From: Mycolicibacterium sp. ND9-15
Lineage (GTDB): Bacteria > Actinomycetota > Actinomycetes > Mycobacteriales > Mycobacteriaceae
Length of the DNA: 64,000 nucleotides
NCBI RefSeq assembly: GCF_035918395.1
Contig: NZ_CP142362.1
Coordinates: forward strand, 2,951,501 to 3,015,500
Direction: 5' to 3'
Made by a program: the position numbers and the translations under genes. Positions within the stretch are counted from its first letter, which is position 1. Each line of letters opens with the position of its first letter. Under the pieces are notes generated by a model, which saw only the letters and a program-made list of their open reading frames with translations, did no database searches and had not been told where the DNA came from. Below, in pieces: positions 36,137 through 45,177 of this stretch.

Positions 36137-37528
36137 ATGACAACGACCCCGACCCTCAGCACGCCTGCACGCCGGCGTGGCCTGCGCCCACTCCTGCTTC
36201 GATTGCATTTCTACGCCGGCGTTTTCGTCGGCCCGTTCATCTTGATCGCCACCTTCACCGGCCTGCTGTACGCGGTGATTCCCCAGCTCGATGACGCGGT
36301 CTACCGCCACGAGCTCACCGTCGACCACGTCGGCGAGCAACGGCTTTCGTTGGCCGAGCAGATTCGGGCCGTGCGTGCCGCGCACCCCGAGGGGACGGTG
36401 GAGAGTATTCGGCCACCCGCGGCCGCCGACGAGACGACGCGCATCACGCTCGCCGTCGACGACGTGCCACCCGACTACGCGCGGACCGTCTTCGTCGACC
36501 CGTACACCGGTGAGGTCCGCGGCGCGCTGACCACTTACGGCCAGTGGATGCCGCTGCGTGCGTGGTTCGACGAACTGCACCGCAACCTGCACCTCGACGC
36601 GGTCGGCCGCAACTACAGCGAGCTAGCGGCGAGCTGGTTGTGGGTGATCGCGCTGGCCGGTTTGACGCTGTGGTACCTCCACCGCCGCGACACGAAGAAA
36701 CTAAACCGCATCGCGGTCCCGGACCGTGACAAGAAAGACCGGCGCCGCACCCTGTCCTGGCATGGCGCAGTGGGGGTTTGGATCATCGTGGCCCTTCTCG
36801 GGCTGTCGGTGACGGGTATCACCTGGTCGCGGTACGGAGGTGAGACGGTCAACTTGCTACAGGAACGGCTGAACACTGCCGCGCCGTCGGTGGACACCAC
36901 GCTGATCCCGAGCAGGAACGACACCTCGGGTGGTCATCAGCATGGGGGACCCTCCGCTCTGGGCGGCGACGCTTCACTGCACGGTGCGGATACGGCGCTG
37001 CACGCGGCCCGCGAGGCGGGTCTGTCCGGACCGATGTGGATGTATCCCCCGGCCGGCCACGACCAAGGCTGGGAGATCGCGGAGAACAAGCGTGACTGGC
37101 CCACTCGGTACGACGCGGTCTCCGTGCACCCCGATTCCGGGGCCATCACCGACCGGGTGAATCAGGCCGACTGGCCGTTCTTGGCCAAACTCACCAACTG
37201 GGCGATCGACGCCCATATGGGCGTGTTGTTCGGCATCGCGAATCAGATCGCACTGGCGATCACCGCGATCGGGTTGATCACGGTCGTCGTTCGCGGCTAT
37301 CGCATGTGGTGGCAACGCAGGCCGACCAGGGGATCGGCATGGGCGGTCGGCCGACCGCCGCTGCGGGGCACGTTTCGCGGTCTGCATCCCGCCGCCATCA
37401 CGTTGCTCGTAACCGTTGCGCTCACGCTCGGCTGGGCGCTGCCGCTGTTCGGGCTCAGCCTCGCGGCGTTCGTGGTCGTCGATCTGCTGATCGGAGCAGT
37501 CAAGAAACGGAAGGGAATCGATGTCTGA
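36137..37528 (+). CDS. PepSY-associated transmembrane protein
   Basis: This encodes 463 residues from the ATG at 36137; a GTG at 36110 would add nine. Four membrane segments (about residues 25-50, 165-185, 210-235 and 375-400, plus a C-terminal pair) bracket two extracytoplasmic PepSY regions. The family motif HFYAGVFVGPFILIATFTGLLY opens the protein. A His/Gly-rich loop (SGGHQHGGP followed by ASLHGADTALH) may bind Cu or Fe. Such proteins accompany siderophore- or copper-related genes. The stop overlaps the PCuAC ATG. Confidence 0.85.
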   Translation: MTTTPTLSTPARRRGLRPLLLRLHFYAGVFVGPFILIATFTGLLYAVIPQLDDAVYRHELTVDHVGEQRLSLAEQIRAVRAAHPEGTVESIRPPAAADETTRITLAVDDVPPDYARTVFVDPYTGEVRGALTTYGQWMPLRAWFDELHRNLHLDAVGRNYSELAASWLWVIALAGLTLWYLHRRDTKKLNRIAVPDRDKKDRRRTLSWHGAVGVWIIVALLGLSVTGITWSRYGGETVNLLQERLNTAAPSVDTTLIPSRNDTSGGHQHGGPSALGGDASLHGADTALHAAREAGLSGPMWMYPPAGHDQGWEIAENKRDWPTRYDAVSVHPDSGAITDRVNQADWPFLAKLTNWAIDAHMGVLFGIANQIALAITAIGLITVVVRGYRMWWQRRPTRGSAWAVGRPPLRGTFRGLHPAAITLLVTVALTLGWALPLFGLSLAAFVVVDLLIGAVKKRKGIDV

Positions 37529-38054
37529 CAACAGAATTCGTAGAACTACCTGTCTCGTCGGGGTGGCTGCGGCGATCGCTGCCGCGGGTTGCACAACCCA
37601 GGCGCAGCACGACGACGAGCCGATGGCGTCGTCGGTCACCATCGCCGATCAGTGGGCCAGCTCGGCGGAGACCGGCATGGCCGCGGTGTTCGGCACATTC
37701 ACCAACACCGGACACCACGACGCCCGCGCCGTCTCGGGAAGCTCGGACGTGGCGGGCCGGGTCGAAGTGCACGAGGTCGCGGCCGACGCCACCGGTGTCA
37801 AGTCCATGCGTCCCAAGGAGGGGGGCCTGACCATTCCTGCCGACGGCTCACACGCGTTGGTGCCGGGCGGCGACCACCTGATGTTGATGGACCTCAAGCA
37901 GCCGCTGCCGCCGGGGTCGGAGGTCACGCTGACCGTTGAATTCGAGGACGGGTCGACACTGCCGGTGACCGCCCAGGTGCGTGACTTCGCCGGGGCCGAC
38001 GAGGATTACCAGCCTTCCATTGGCGCGTCCGCGCCGCACCACGATCATGGCTGA
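37521..38054 (+). CDS. PCuAC-family extracytoplasmic copper chaperone, lipoprotein
   Basis: This encodes 177 residues. A signal peptide ends in a lipobox-like AAAGC (Cys23), so it is likely a lipoprotein. The PCuAC domain has the copper-binding residues in order: EVHEV, MRP, HALVPGGDHLMLMDL, agreeing with the HxM-type pattern of the family, and a His-rich tail (PHHDHG). It should bind Cu(I) outside the membrane and deliver it to cytochrome oxidase or another cuproenzyme. It overlaps both neighbours. Confidence 0.87.
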   Translation: MSDNRIRRTTCLVGVAAAIAAAGCTTQAQHDDEPMASSVTIADQWASSAETGMAAVFGTFTNTGHHDARAVSGSSDVAGRVEVHEVAADATGVKSMRPKEGGLTIPADGSHALVPGGDHLMLMDLKQPLPPGSEVTLTVEFEDGSTLPVTAQVRDFAGADEDYQPSIGASAPHHDHG

Positions 38055-39258
38055 GCAGGCAGCCGGCAGTCGGCTCCGGCTCAACCGGCGGCGCCTTCTA
38101 GCGGGAAGCGCCGCCGCGGTGGCGGCCGGGGCGACGCTGACTCACAGCGGCATCGCCCAATCCGCGATCACGCCGAGACCCTTCGACCGTGCCGTCGAAC
38201 CGTTTCACGGTAGGCATCAGGCGGGCGTCGCCACGCCGCCACAGGCGCACGCCCTGTTCATCGCGCTCGACCTCGAGCCGCAGCCTCGGCGCAGCCCGCG
38301 GGAGACGCTGGCGGCCGTGCTCAGACTGTGGACGTCCGACGCCGAGCGGCTGACTCAAGGCACACCCGCGCTCGCCGACACCGAACCCGAACTGGCGCAC
38401 CGGCCGGCCAGGCTCACCGTCACGGTCGGTGTCGGCCCTGGCCTTTTCGACCGGGTCGGGCTCGCGCACCGGCGCCCGCGGTCCGTCGCCGAACCGCCGT
38501 TGTTCGCCACCGACCGGCTGGAGCCGCAGTGGTGTGGAGGTGACCTCCTGTTGCAGATCTGCGCCGACGACCCGATCACCGTCGCGCACACCAGCCGGGT
38601 GCTGCTGAAGAACGTCCGCGCCATGACCCGGCGGCGTTGGCGGCAGAACGGATTCCGCAATGCGGTCGGCCCCGGTCAAGGCGGCATGCGCAACTTGATG
38701 GGCCAGATCGACGGCACCGCCAACATCACCGACAGTGCGGGCTTCGATCTGCACGTCTGGGACCACGGCGACGATCAGCCGTGGTTCGCCGGAGGCACGA
38801 CCTTGGTGCTGCGCCGGATCCGCGCGGAGATGGACACCTGGGACGAACTCGACCGGACCAGCAAGGAGCTCGCCGTCGGCCGTCGCCTCGACTCCGGCGC
38901 GCCGTTGACCGGGGCCCGGGAAGCCGACGAACCGGACTTCGCAGCGACCAGGGACGGCATACCGGTGATTCCGCCGAACGCGCACGTCGCGCTGGCCCGG
39001 CCGCACCGCGACGACGAACGATTCCTCCGCCGTCCTTACAACTACGACGACACCCCGCCTGCCGGACGGACCACTGACAGCGGTCTCATTTTTGCTGCGT
39101 ACCAACGGAATCCGGCCGTGCAATTCACACCGGTGCAACACCGACTCGCGGCCGCCGATGCGCTCAACGAATGGATCACCACGACCGGTTCGGCGACGTT
39201 CGCGATCCTGCCCGGGGTCGAATCGGACGGGTACCTCGGCCAGACGCTGTTGTCATAG
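38047..39258 (+). CDS. Tat-exported DyP-type peroxidase
   Basis: This encodes 403 residues from the ATG at 38047, overlapping the PCuAC stop. A Tat signal (RLNRRRLLAGSAAAVAAG) precedes a DyP peroxidase with the conserved GxxDG loop GQIDG (residues 219-223, catalytic Asp222), and the later heme-side stretch NAHVALARPHR. DyP enzymes oxidise substrates with hydrogen peroxide. A related set (DtpA with Sco and ECuC chaperones) handles copper in Streptomyces development. That parallel supports the operon's role but the substrate here is unknown. Confidence 0.9.
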   Translation: MAEQAAGSRLRLNRRRLLAGSAAAVAAGATLTHSGIAQSAITPRPFDRAVEPFHGRHQAGVATPPQAHALFIALDLEPQPRRSPRETLAAVLRLWTSDAERLTQGTPALADTEPELAHRPARLTVTVGVGPGLFDRVGLAHRRPRSVAEPPLFATDRLEPQWCGGDLLLQICADDPITVAHTSRVLLKNVRAMTRRRWRQNGFRNAVGPGQGGMRNLMGQIDGTANITDSAGFDLHVWDHGDDQPWFAGGTTLVLRRIRAEMDTWDELDRTSKELAVGRRLDSGAPLTGAREADEPDFAATRDGIPVIPPNAHVALARPHRDDERFLRRPYNYDDTPPAGRTTDSGLIFAAYQRNPAVQFTPVQHRLAAADALNEWITTTGSATFAILPGVESDGYLGQTLLS

Positions 39259-39344
39259 GCCGTGGCGGCACGAAAGCCGGTAGAGGTAGGCTGGCCGCGC
39301 AGCTGGTTTGCCGGCGGCTCACCCTCCGACACGCGGGCGGGACG

Positions 39345-39540
39345 CCGACATCGAGCGTCGTACGCCCGGTCGGGTACGGCGTGAGAGGGAACCCGGTGGG
39401 AATCCGGGACTGTCCCGCAGCGGTATGCAGGAACGACCGCCGTCACCAGCACTGGCCCCGCAGGGGCCGGGAAGCGACGGCCTTTAGGTGCGCGTTCGGT
39501 CGCGTGAGCCTGCGAGTCCGAAGACCTGCCGGCCGCACCG
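39345..39540 (+). ncRNA. Cobalamin riboswitch upstream of metE
   Basis: The region between DyP and metE (39259-39660) holds a cobalamin element. Diagnostic parts are GTGAGAGGGAAC (39381-39392) leading to the conserved GGTGGGAATCCGGGAC and TGTCCCGCAG, a long variable stem at about 39432-39482, and the B12 box AGTCCGAAGACCTGCC (39515-39530). Coenzyme B12 binding should shut down metE, sparing the B12-independent enzyme when MetH can work. The ends are approximate and I see no clear terminator or sequestering hairpin between 39540 and the start. Confidence 0.92.
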
Positions 39541-39660
39541 GGCGCACCGCGTCCGGTGGTTCATCGCCTCGCGGAATGGGCGTATGACCGAAGCGGCGTG
39601 ATGCCGTGTCGGTTCTGCGTCGTGGCGATGGCCGTTCCCGCCGTGCCAAAGGACGTGGTC

Positions 39661-41928
39661 ATGACCGCAAGACCGTTCACCGCAACCATCCTCGGATCGC
39701 CGCGGGTCGGGCCGAAACGCGAACTCAAACGCGCCGTCGAGAAGTACTGGGCAGGCCGTATGGACCGAACTTCACTCGAGTCCGTGGCCGCAACGCTTCG
39801 GCGCGACACCTGGGAGGCGCTCACCGTCGCGGGTCTTGATTCGGTTCCCGTTAACACGTTTTCGTACTACGACCAGGTACTGGACACGGCCGTGATGGTC
39901 GGGGCGCTGCCGCCGCGGTTCGCCGACGTGGCTGACGAGCTGGACCGCTACTTCGCGGCGGCGCGCGGCAACGACGAGATCCCGCCGCTGGAGATGACGA
40001 AGTGGTTCGACACCAACTACCACTACCTGGTGCCCGAAATCGGCGCCGGCCTCCACTTCGGTCTCAACGCGGCGAAGGTGCTCGGTGAGCTCGACGAGGC
40101 GCGCGCACAGAAAGTTCCGGCTCGTCCGGTGATCGTCGGGCCGATCACGTTCCTCGCCTTGAGCAAGGCGGTGGACGGCGGGCCCGCGCCGATCCAGCGG
40201 CTGCCCGAACTGGTCGTCGTGTACGGCGAGCTACTTCGGCTGCTTGGCGACCGCGGTGTGGAGTGGGTTCAGCTGGACGAGCCCGTACTGGTGACCGACG
40301 TGCTGGACAACGCAGCGGAACTGACAGAAGAGACCTACGGGTTGCTCGGCCGCCTGGCGAATCGCCCGGCGGTCTTCGTCTCCACCTACTTCGGCGAGCT
40401 CACCGACGCGCTGCCCGCGCTGGCGCGCACACCGGTCGAGGCGATCGGTGTCGACCTGGTCGGTGGCGGCCTGTCCGCGCTGGCGGCGATACCGGAGTTG
40501 GCCGACAAACTACTGGTAGCCGGCGTCGTCGACGGGCGCAACATCTGGCGCACAGACCTCGAAGCCGCATTGGGCAGACTGACCATGCTGTCCGGATGCG
40601 CGGGCCACGTAGCGGTGTCGACGTCGTGCTCGACGCTGCACGTGCCGTACAGCCTCGACGCCGAAGCAGATCTCGATCCGGCGCTGCGCAGTTGGTTGGC
40701 ATTCGGCTCGGAGAAGGTCGCCGAGGTGGTGGCGCTCGCTCGAGGGCTGCGGGAGGGCCGCGAGGCGATCGCCGACGAGGTCGCCGCATCCGACGCGGCC
40801 ATCGAGTCGCGGCGGGCGGACCCGCGTCTGAACAACGGCGACGTCCGCTCTCGGATCTCGGCGATCACCGCGTCCGGAGCCCGGCGCGGGCCCGCCGGGA
40901 AGCGCCTTGTCGCACAGCAGGCTCGGCTAGAGCTGCCGCCCCTGCCCACCACCACCATCGGGTCGTACCCGCAGACCTCGGCGATCCGGGCGGCACGCGC
41001 CGAACTGCGCGCCGGCACCATCGATTTCGCGGAGTACGAGCGCCGGATGAAGGCCGAGATCGCCGACGTCATCAAGCTGCAGGAGGCTCTCGACCTCGAT
41101 GTGCTCGTGCACGGCGAGCCGGAGCGCAACGACATGGTGCAGTACTTCGCCGAGCAGCTCGACGGGTTCTTCGCTACGCAAAACGGTTGGGTGCAGTCCT
41201 ACGGCAGCCGGTGCGTGCGGCCGCCGATTCTGTACGGCGACGTGGCCAGGCCCAAGCCGATGACGGTGGATTGGATCACCTATGCGCAGTCGCTCACCAG
41301 CAAGCCGGTGAAGGGCATGCTCACCGGTCCCGTCACGATCCTCGCGTGGTCGTTCGTGCGCGACGACCAGCCGCTGCCCGACACGGCGGCACAGGTCGCG
41401 CTGGCGATCCGCGACGAGACCGTCGACCTGCAGGCGGCGGGCATCGCGATCATCCAGGTGGACGAACCGGCGCTGCGGGAGCTGTTGCCGCTGCGGGCCA
41501 AGGACAAGGAGGCCTACCTGCGCTGGGCGGTCGACGCGTTCCGATTGGCGACCTCTGGCGTCGCGGACTCAACGCAGATCCACACCCATCTGTGTTACTC
41601 GGAATTCGGCGAGATCATCGGGGCCATCGCGGACCTCGACGCCGACGTCACCTCCATCGAGGCGGCGCGCTCGCACATGGAGGTGCTTGCCGACCTCAAT
41701 GCGGCCGGGTTCGGCAACAGCGTCGGCCCGGGTGTGTACGACATCCACTCGCCACGCGTCCCCGGCGTCGAGGAGATGGCCGCGTCCCTGCGCGAAGCAT
41801 TGAAATCAGTTCCTGCGCAGCGTCTTTGGGTCAACCCCGACTGCGGCCTCAAGACGCGCAGGACCGATGAGGTGACGGCATCGCTGCGAAACCTCGTCGC
41901 CGCTGCGCACCAGGTCCGTGTCGGTTAG
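39661..41928 (+). CDS. metE: B12-independent methionine synthase MetE
   Basis: This encodes 755 residues from the ATG at 39661 with AAAGGACG as ribosome-binding site; the upstream in-frame extension lies in the riboswitch leader. It transfers a methyl group from 5-methyltetrahydropteroyltriglutamate to homocysteine. Both barrels are present: [20 protein letters not shown] at the start and the catalytic barrel after [13 protein letters not shown]. Zinc ligands: His643 and Cys645 in HTHLCYSEF and Cys in NPDCGLKTR. The 3' end overlaps the convergent gene by 4 bp. Confidence 0.97.
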   Translation: MTARPFTATILGSPRVGPKRELKRAVEKYWAGRMDRTSLESVAATLRRDTWEALTVAGLDSVPVNTFSYYDQVLDTAVMVGALPPRFADVADELDRYFAAARGNDEIPPLEMTKWFDTNYHYLVPEIGAGLHFGLNAAKVLGELDEARAQKVPARPVIVGPITFLALSKAVDGGPAPIQRLPELVVVYGELLRLLGDRGVEWVQLDEPVLVTDVLDNAAELTEETYGLLGRLANRPAVFVSTYFGELTDALPALARTPVEAIGVDLVGGGLSALAAIPELADKLLVAGVVDGRNIWRTDLEAALGRLTMLSGCAGHVAVSTSCSTLHVPYSLDAEADLDPALRSWLAFGSEKVAEVVALARGLREGREAIADEVAASDAAIESRRADPRLNNGDVRSRISAITASGARRGPAGKRLVAQQARLELPPLPTTTIGSYPQTSAIRAARAELRAGTIDFAEYERRMKAEIADVIKLQEALDLDVLVHGEPERNDMVQYFAEQLDGFFATQNGWVQSYGSRCVRPPILYGDVARPKPMTVDWITYAQSLTSKPVKGMLTGPVTILAWSFVRDDQPLPDTAAQVALAIRDETVDLQAAGIAIIQVDEPALRELLPLRAKDKEAYLRWAVDAFRLATSGVADSTQIHTHLCYSEFGEIIGAIADLDADVTSIEAARSHMEVLADLNAAGFGNSVGPGVYDIHSPRVPGVEEMAASLREALKSVPAQRLWVNPDCGLKTRRTDEVTASLRNLVAAAHQVRVG

Positions 41929-42341
41929 AAGGGACTGCTGTTCTGCTGCCAGCGGGCTTCTTCCGGGCGGGGACCGAAGCGGCGAGCGTAGTCCTCGTGC
42001 ATCCACGCATCCTTCTTGCGCTTGATCTCGTCGACCAGGTTCTGGTCGAGACCGTGCTGCGCGAGGCGGTGCCGACGCCAGATCTTGTTGAGCGCCAACG
42101 CCATGAGAATCGCCCATAGGTAGATCGGGACAGTCATTTCCAGGTGCACGTACAGCGACGCCGGAAGCAGCCAGAACGGGGCAAGGACCAGCAGCGGAGG
42201 TATGGCCATCCGAATCATGTGGCGGCGGAGTGCTCCGGGCCCGGCCAGATCGTGCGCCACCCATTCACGCATGGAGTCGGGAAGGCGGCGCCCATACGAA
42301 TAGGTGATGTATTGGACGATATTAGGACGGTCGGCGGCCAC
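41925..42341 (-). CDS. DUF5313-like membrane protein
   Basis: This encodes 138 residues with a GTG start. An N-terminal soluble part ([22 protein letters not shown]) has the LP-x-WV-x-D-x-TGPG-like spacing of DUF5313 proteins. Two membrane segments follow (about residues 45-80), then a C-terminal cytoplasmic tail with [16 protein letters not shown]. The function is unknown. It shares one base with the upstream MarR gene stop (TAGTG) and overlaps metE by 4 bp at the other end. Confidence 0.8.
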   Translation of the reverse strand: MAADRPNIVQYITYSYGRRLPDSMREWVAHDLAGPGALRRHMIRMAIPPLLVLAPFWLLPASLYVHLEMTVPIYLWAILMALALNKIWRRHRLAQHGLDQNLVDEIKRKKDAWMHEDYARRFGPRPEEARWQQNSSPF

Positions 42342-42859
42342 TAATCCTCCTTGGCTAGTCGGTTGTCGAGCGCACCTGCAGCGAGCGCAGCGGTGTTCAC
42401 GCGTGTCAATACGGTGCGGAGATGTGCGAGTTCGTCGAGGTCGACACCGAGGCGCTCGACCACGGCCGGCGGGATTTCCAGCGCGCGTCGGCGTAGTCGC
42501 TCACCCGCCGGGGTGAGGCGCACGTCGGTGGCCCGCTCGTCGACAGCGCTGCGCGATCGGGTGATCAGACCGAACGACTCGAGGCGCTTGAGCATCGGTG
42601 ACAGCGTCGCCGAATCCAGCTGCAACGCACCGGCGATCTTCTTGACCGACAGTGGTCTGGTTGCCGTTTCGTCGGCACCCCCGGACTTGTCGTGGGCCCA
42701 CAAGGCCAGCATCACCAGATACTGGGGATGGGTCAGGCCGAGCGGTTCGAGCAGCGGGCGGTAGATGGCCAGCACCGCGCGGTGGGTGACCGCGAGCGCA
42801 AAACAGACCTGTTGCTCGAGAGCGAGTGGGTCAACCTTGGCGGGCGCCGGCGTGGTCAC
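42341..42859 (-). CDS. OhrR-like MarR-family regulator
   Basis: This encodes 172 residues from the GTG at 42859; an ATG 54 bp further upstream falls in the promoter and is less likely. The N-terminus matches OhrR: LEQQVCFALAVTHR with the reactive Cys at position 19, then YRPLLEPLGLTHPQYLVMLALW. The winged helix follows (KKIAGALQLDSATLSPMLKRLESFGL) with the wing MARR motif SAVDERATDVRLT. OhrR proteins sense organic hydroperoxides via this Cys and repress an ohr gene. No ohr is visible here, so its target may be itself and the DUF5313 gene. Confidence 0.88.
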   Translation of the reverse strand: MTTPAPAKVDPLALEQQVCFALAVTHRAVLAIYRPLLEPLGLTHPQYLVMLALWAHDKSGGADETATRPLSVKKIAGALQLDSATLSPMLKRLESFGLITRSRSAVDERATDVRLTPAGERLRRRALEIPPAVVERLGVDLDELAHLRTVLTRVNTAALAAGALDNRLAKED

Positions 42860-42869
42860 ATGTCCAGAG

Positions 42870-42894
42870 TTGCCAATAGTTAGTGTCCTAGCAA
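42870..42894 (-). promoter_or_regulatory. Candidate operator/promoter of the OhrR-like gene
   Basis: The segment has TTGC at one end and GCAA at the other, an imperfect inverted repeat, and reads on the reverse strand as TTGCTA then CTAACTATT at about -35/-10 spacing. It lies 11 bp before the GTG. MarR proteins bind such AT-rich repeats. Confidence 0.35.
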
Positions 42895-43068
42895 TGTACT
42901 TCCTGTCACACATCGGCGAAGGGTTCGGTTGCGGACCGATCGGTCGTCCCTTCCGGCATGTCAATGCGAGACGACCCGCCGGCCATCCCGCGAGATGCCG
43001 GGCGGGCACCAGGATCGCCACGACGTCGCCGATGAGACCTGACTCGGTGGGATGACGACCTCAAGTAT

Positions 43069-43093
43069 GTTTTGGCTGGTCAGCTAAGGGGTA
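43069..43093 (+). promoter_or_regulatory. SigF-type promoter of the SigF-like gene
   Basis: GTTT at 43069-43072 and GGGTA at 43089-43093 are spaced by 16 bp, a match to the mycobacterial SigF pattern (G)GTTT-N15-17-GGGTA. It sits about 65 bp before the GTG at 43159 and inside the longer frame that starts at 43072, which is why that earlier start is rejected. It implies autoregulation or activation by SigF. Confidence 0.6.
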
Positions 43094-43158
43094 CACCCGC
43101 CCGAACAGGTTCAGATCCGCGAGCCGCCTATTCACTTTCTCGAGGGACGGACGTACCC

Positions 43159-43944
43159 GTGACTGGACCCAGTTCCGACTATTCAGACGTGACCGAGATG
43201 TTTCGTCGCCTCAAGACCCTGGAGGAGGGGTCGGTCGCCTATGCGCGCCAGCGCGAACGGATCTGTGAGCGTTGCCTTCCGCTCGCCGATCACATCGCCC
43301 GCCGCTATCGGAATCGCGGCGAATCACAGGAAGATCTCGTCCAGGCCGCTCGTGTCGGTCTGGTCAATGCGCTCAATCGGTTCGACGTCGACAATGGGGC
43401 AGAGTTCCTGTCCTTCGCCGTCCCCACGATGATGGGCGAGGTCCGCAGGCACTTCCGCGATCACACCTGGGCGGTCAAGGTCCCGCGCACCATCAAAGAT
43501 CTCCAGATGAGGGTCAACAAGGCAACCGCGAAGTTGGCGCAGGGGCTCGGGCGTGCCCCGACCGCCACCGAAGTCGCGCAGTACTTGGGTGTCGATCGCG
43601 AGCAGGTGGTGCAAGCGGCGATAGCCGGCTCCAACTACTCGACGCTCTCCACCGATATTCCGGCGGTACGCGACGACGACTCGGCTTCGATAGGTGACGG
43701 GTTCGGCAGCGACGACGCAGGCTTCGACAAGGTGCTCGACGTCGAGACCGTACGACCGTTGATCGCAGCCCTGCCCGAACGGCAGCGCACCGTGCTGACA
43801 CTGCGCTTCTTCGAGGACATGACGCAGAGTCAGATCGCGGCGGTGATCGGATGCTCGCAAATGCATGTGTCACGCATACTCGCAAAAGCGTTGGAGGCGT
43901 TGCGAAGCCAGGTCAAAGAATCCCACCTCGCTGTGGCCGGCTGA
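43159..43944 (+). CDS. SigF-family RNA polymerase sigma factor (paralogue)
   Basis: This encodes 261 residues from the GTG at 43159, the same length as M. tuberculosis SigF. The group 3 layout is complete: region 2 (HIARRYRNRGESQEDLVQAARVGLVNALNRF and FAVPTMMGEVRRHFRD), region 3, and region 4 (LPERQRTVLTLRFFEDMTQSQIAAVIGCSQMHVSRILAKAL). No anti-sigma factor (RsbW-like) is adjacent, unlike the classic usfX-sigF pair, so control must come from elsewhere. A SigF-type promoter precedes it. Response regulator genes follow on the same strand. Confidence 0.9.
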   Translation: MTGPSSDYSDVTEMFRRLKTLEEGSVAYARQRERICERCLPLADHIARRYRNRGESQEDLVQAARVGLVNALNRFDVDNGAEFLSFAVPTMMGEVRRHFRDHTWAVKVPRTIKDLQMRVNKATAKLAQGLGRAPTATEVAQYLGVDREQVVQAAIAGSNYSTLSTDIPAVRDDDSASIGDGFGSDDAGFDKVLDVETVRPLIAALPERQRTVLTLRFFEDMTQSQIAAVIGCSQMHVSRILAKALEALRSQVKESHLAVAG

Positions 43945-44055
43945 CCCCGCTCAGAAGATGGCATCGAAATCCGTTCGACCGGCGGATGCGCAAATCGGGC
44001 GGTGGGATGCGATGCGGGGTGATAATCGAGAATTCGACAGTGGGGCGGTGGCAAC

Positions 44056-44739
44056 GTGGGTGATCGGGTCTCGATCGTCATTGCTGAGGATTCGCTGCTC
44101 GTGCGTGACAGCGTTTCCCGTGCCTTGTCGACCGATCCCCGAGTGGCCGTTGTCGGCGTCGCCGAGGACTACGACTCTGCCGTCGAACTCGTCGACAAGA
44201 CCGAGCCGACTCTCCTCGTCACCGACATTCGCATGCCGCCCACCTCGACCGACGAAGGCATCCGGTTGGCGCAATGGATGCGCGCGGCGCATCCGGACGT
44301 CGGCGTGATCGTGCTGTCGAATTACACCGAACCCCGCTATGCGGCGGGGTTGTTGGAGGGTGGCACGGCGCGCCGCGGTTATCTGTTGAAGGAACGGGTG
44401 TCGCACTTCGAGGAACTCCACGACGCAGTGCACCAGGTGGCCGGCGGTGGGACCGTGCTCGATCCTCTGGTGGTCGAGGTGCTGCTGGCCCAGCCTCGAT
44501 CGGCCCCGGCGTTGAGCCGGTTGACGCCCAGGGAGCGAGAGGTTCTCAGCGAACTCGCGACCGGGTTCTCAAACCGAACGGTGGCGCAGCGACTGGTGCT
44601 TTCCCAGCGGGCGGTCGAGAAGCACATCAACTCGATTTTCGCCAAGCTGGAACTGACCGTTGACGACTCGGTCGACAGGCGGGTCAAGGCTGTCCTGATG
44701 TTCCTCGATGACCGGGGATCGGTTGATCATGTCGACTGA
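44056..44739 (+). CDS. NarL/LuxR-family response regulator
   Basis: This encodes 227 residues with a GTG start. The receiver has the acidic pair (IAEDS), phospho-acceptor Asp57 (LLVTDIRMPP) and Lys in YLLKERV. A C-terminal LuxR helix-turn-helix (LTPREREVLSELATGFSNRTVAQRLVLSQRAVEKHINSIF) binds DNA. It starts 111 bp after sigF-like and just before the receiver-only gene and kinase, probably a functional set with them. Confidence 0.92.
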   Translation: MGDRVSIVIAEDSLLVRDSVSRALSTDPRVAVVGVAEDYDSAVELVDKTEPTLLVTDIRMPPTSTDEGIRLAQWMRAAHPDVGVIVLSNYTEPRYAAGLLEGGTARRGYLLKERVSHFEELHDAVHQVAGGGTVLDPLVVEVLLAQPRSAPALSRLTPREREVLSELATGFSNRTVAQRLVLSQRAVEKHINSIFAKLELTVDDSVDRRVKAVLMFLDDRGSVDHVD

Positions 44740-44802
44740 GCGGCCGCAAAAGGTGGTGTGTACACCATGGTGCGCGGCCACCGAGCCGGGCACGATGGCG
44801 CC

Positions 44803-45177
44803 GTGGCGGACGAGTGCGTGCGCGTCTGGGTCGTCGACGACCAGGCCAGTTTCCGGCGGGCGACCGCCGCCACCTTGGCTGCGATGGACGGTTTCGTGAT
44901 GGCCGGCGAATGCGAAACCGGTGAGACGGCAGTCGAATTGATCCGCGCAGGCGATGCGGACATCGTGTTGATGGACATCCACATGCCGGGAATGGGCGGG
45001 ATCGAAGCCACGCGGCAGATTCGGGCGGAGCGACCGGATGTGTTGGTGGTGCTCATGTCGACGTACGATCTCGACGACATTCCGGCGGCCGCGTCAGCCT
45101 GTGGCGCGTCGGCGTATCTGAGCAAGGAGCGCCTGTCTCCCGGGTTGTTGAGCCGGATATGGCAGACAGCGGGCTGA
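44803..45177 (+). CDS. Receiver-only response regulator
   Basis: This encodes 124 residues from the GTG at 44803 (a GTG at 44758 would add 15 residues but its 5' end lies in a palindrome). The receiver domain is complete: VVDDQASFRRA, Asp58 in LMDIHMPGMGG, Ser in LMSTYDL, Lys in YLSKER. No output domain follows; the last residues SRIWQTAG overlap the kinase start by 19 bp. It may be a phosphate sink or a partner of the kinase rather than a DNA-binding regulator. Confidence 0.82.
   Translation: MADECVRVWVVDDQASFRRATAATLAAMDGFVMAGECETGETAVELIRAGDADIVLMDIHMPGMGGIEATRQIRAERPDVLVVLMSTYDLDDIPAAASACGASAYLSKERLSPGLLSRIWQTAG

Noticed and set aside
39556..39660. Upstream extension of metE
   Set aside because: It runs in the leader after the riboswitch; the ATG at 39661 has a ribosome-binding site and the family N-terminus.
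43072..43158. Earlier start of the SigF-like gene
   Set aside because: The SigF-type promoter overlaps this segment and the residues lack similarity to SigF.
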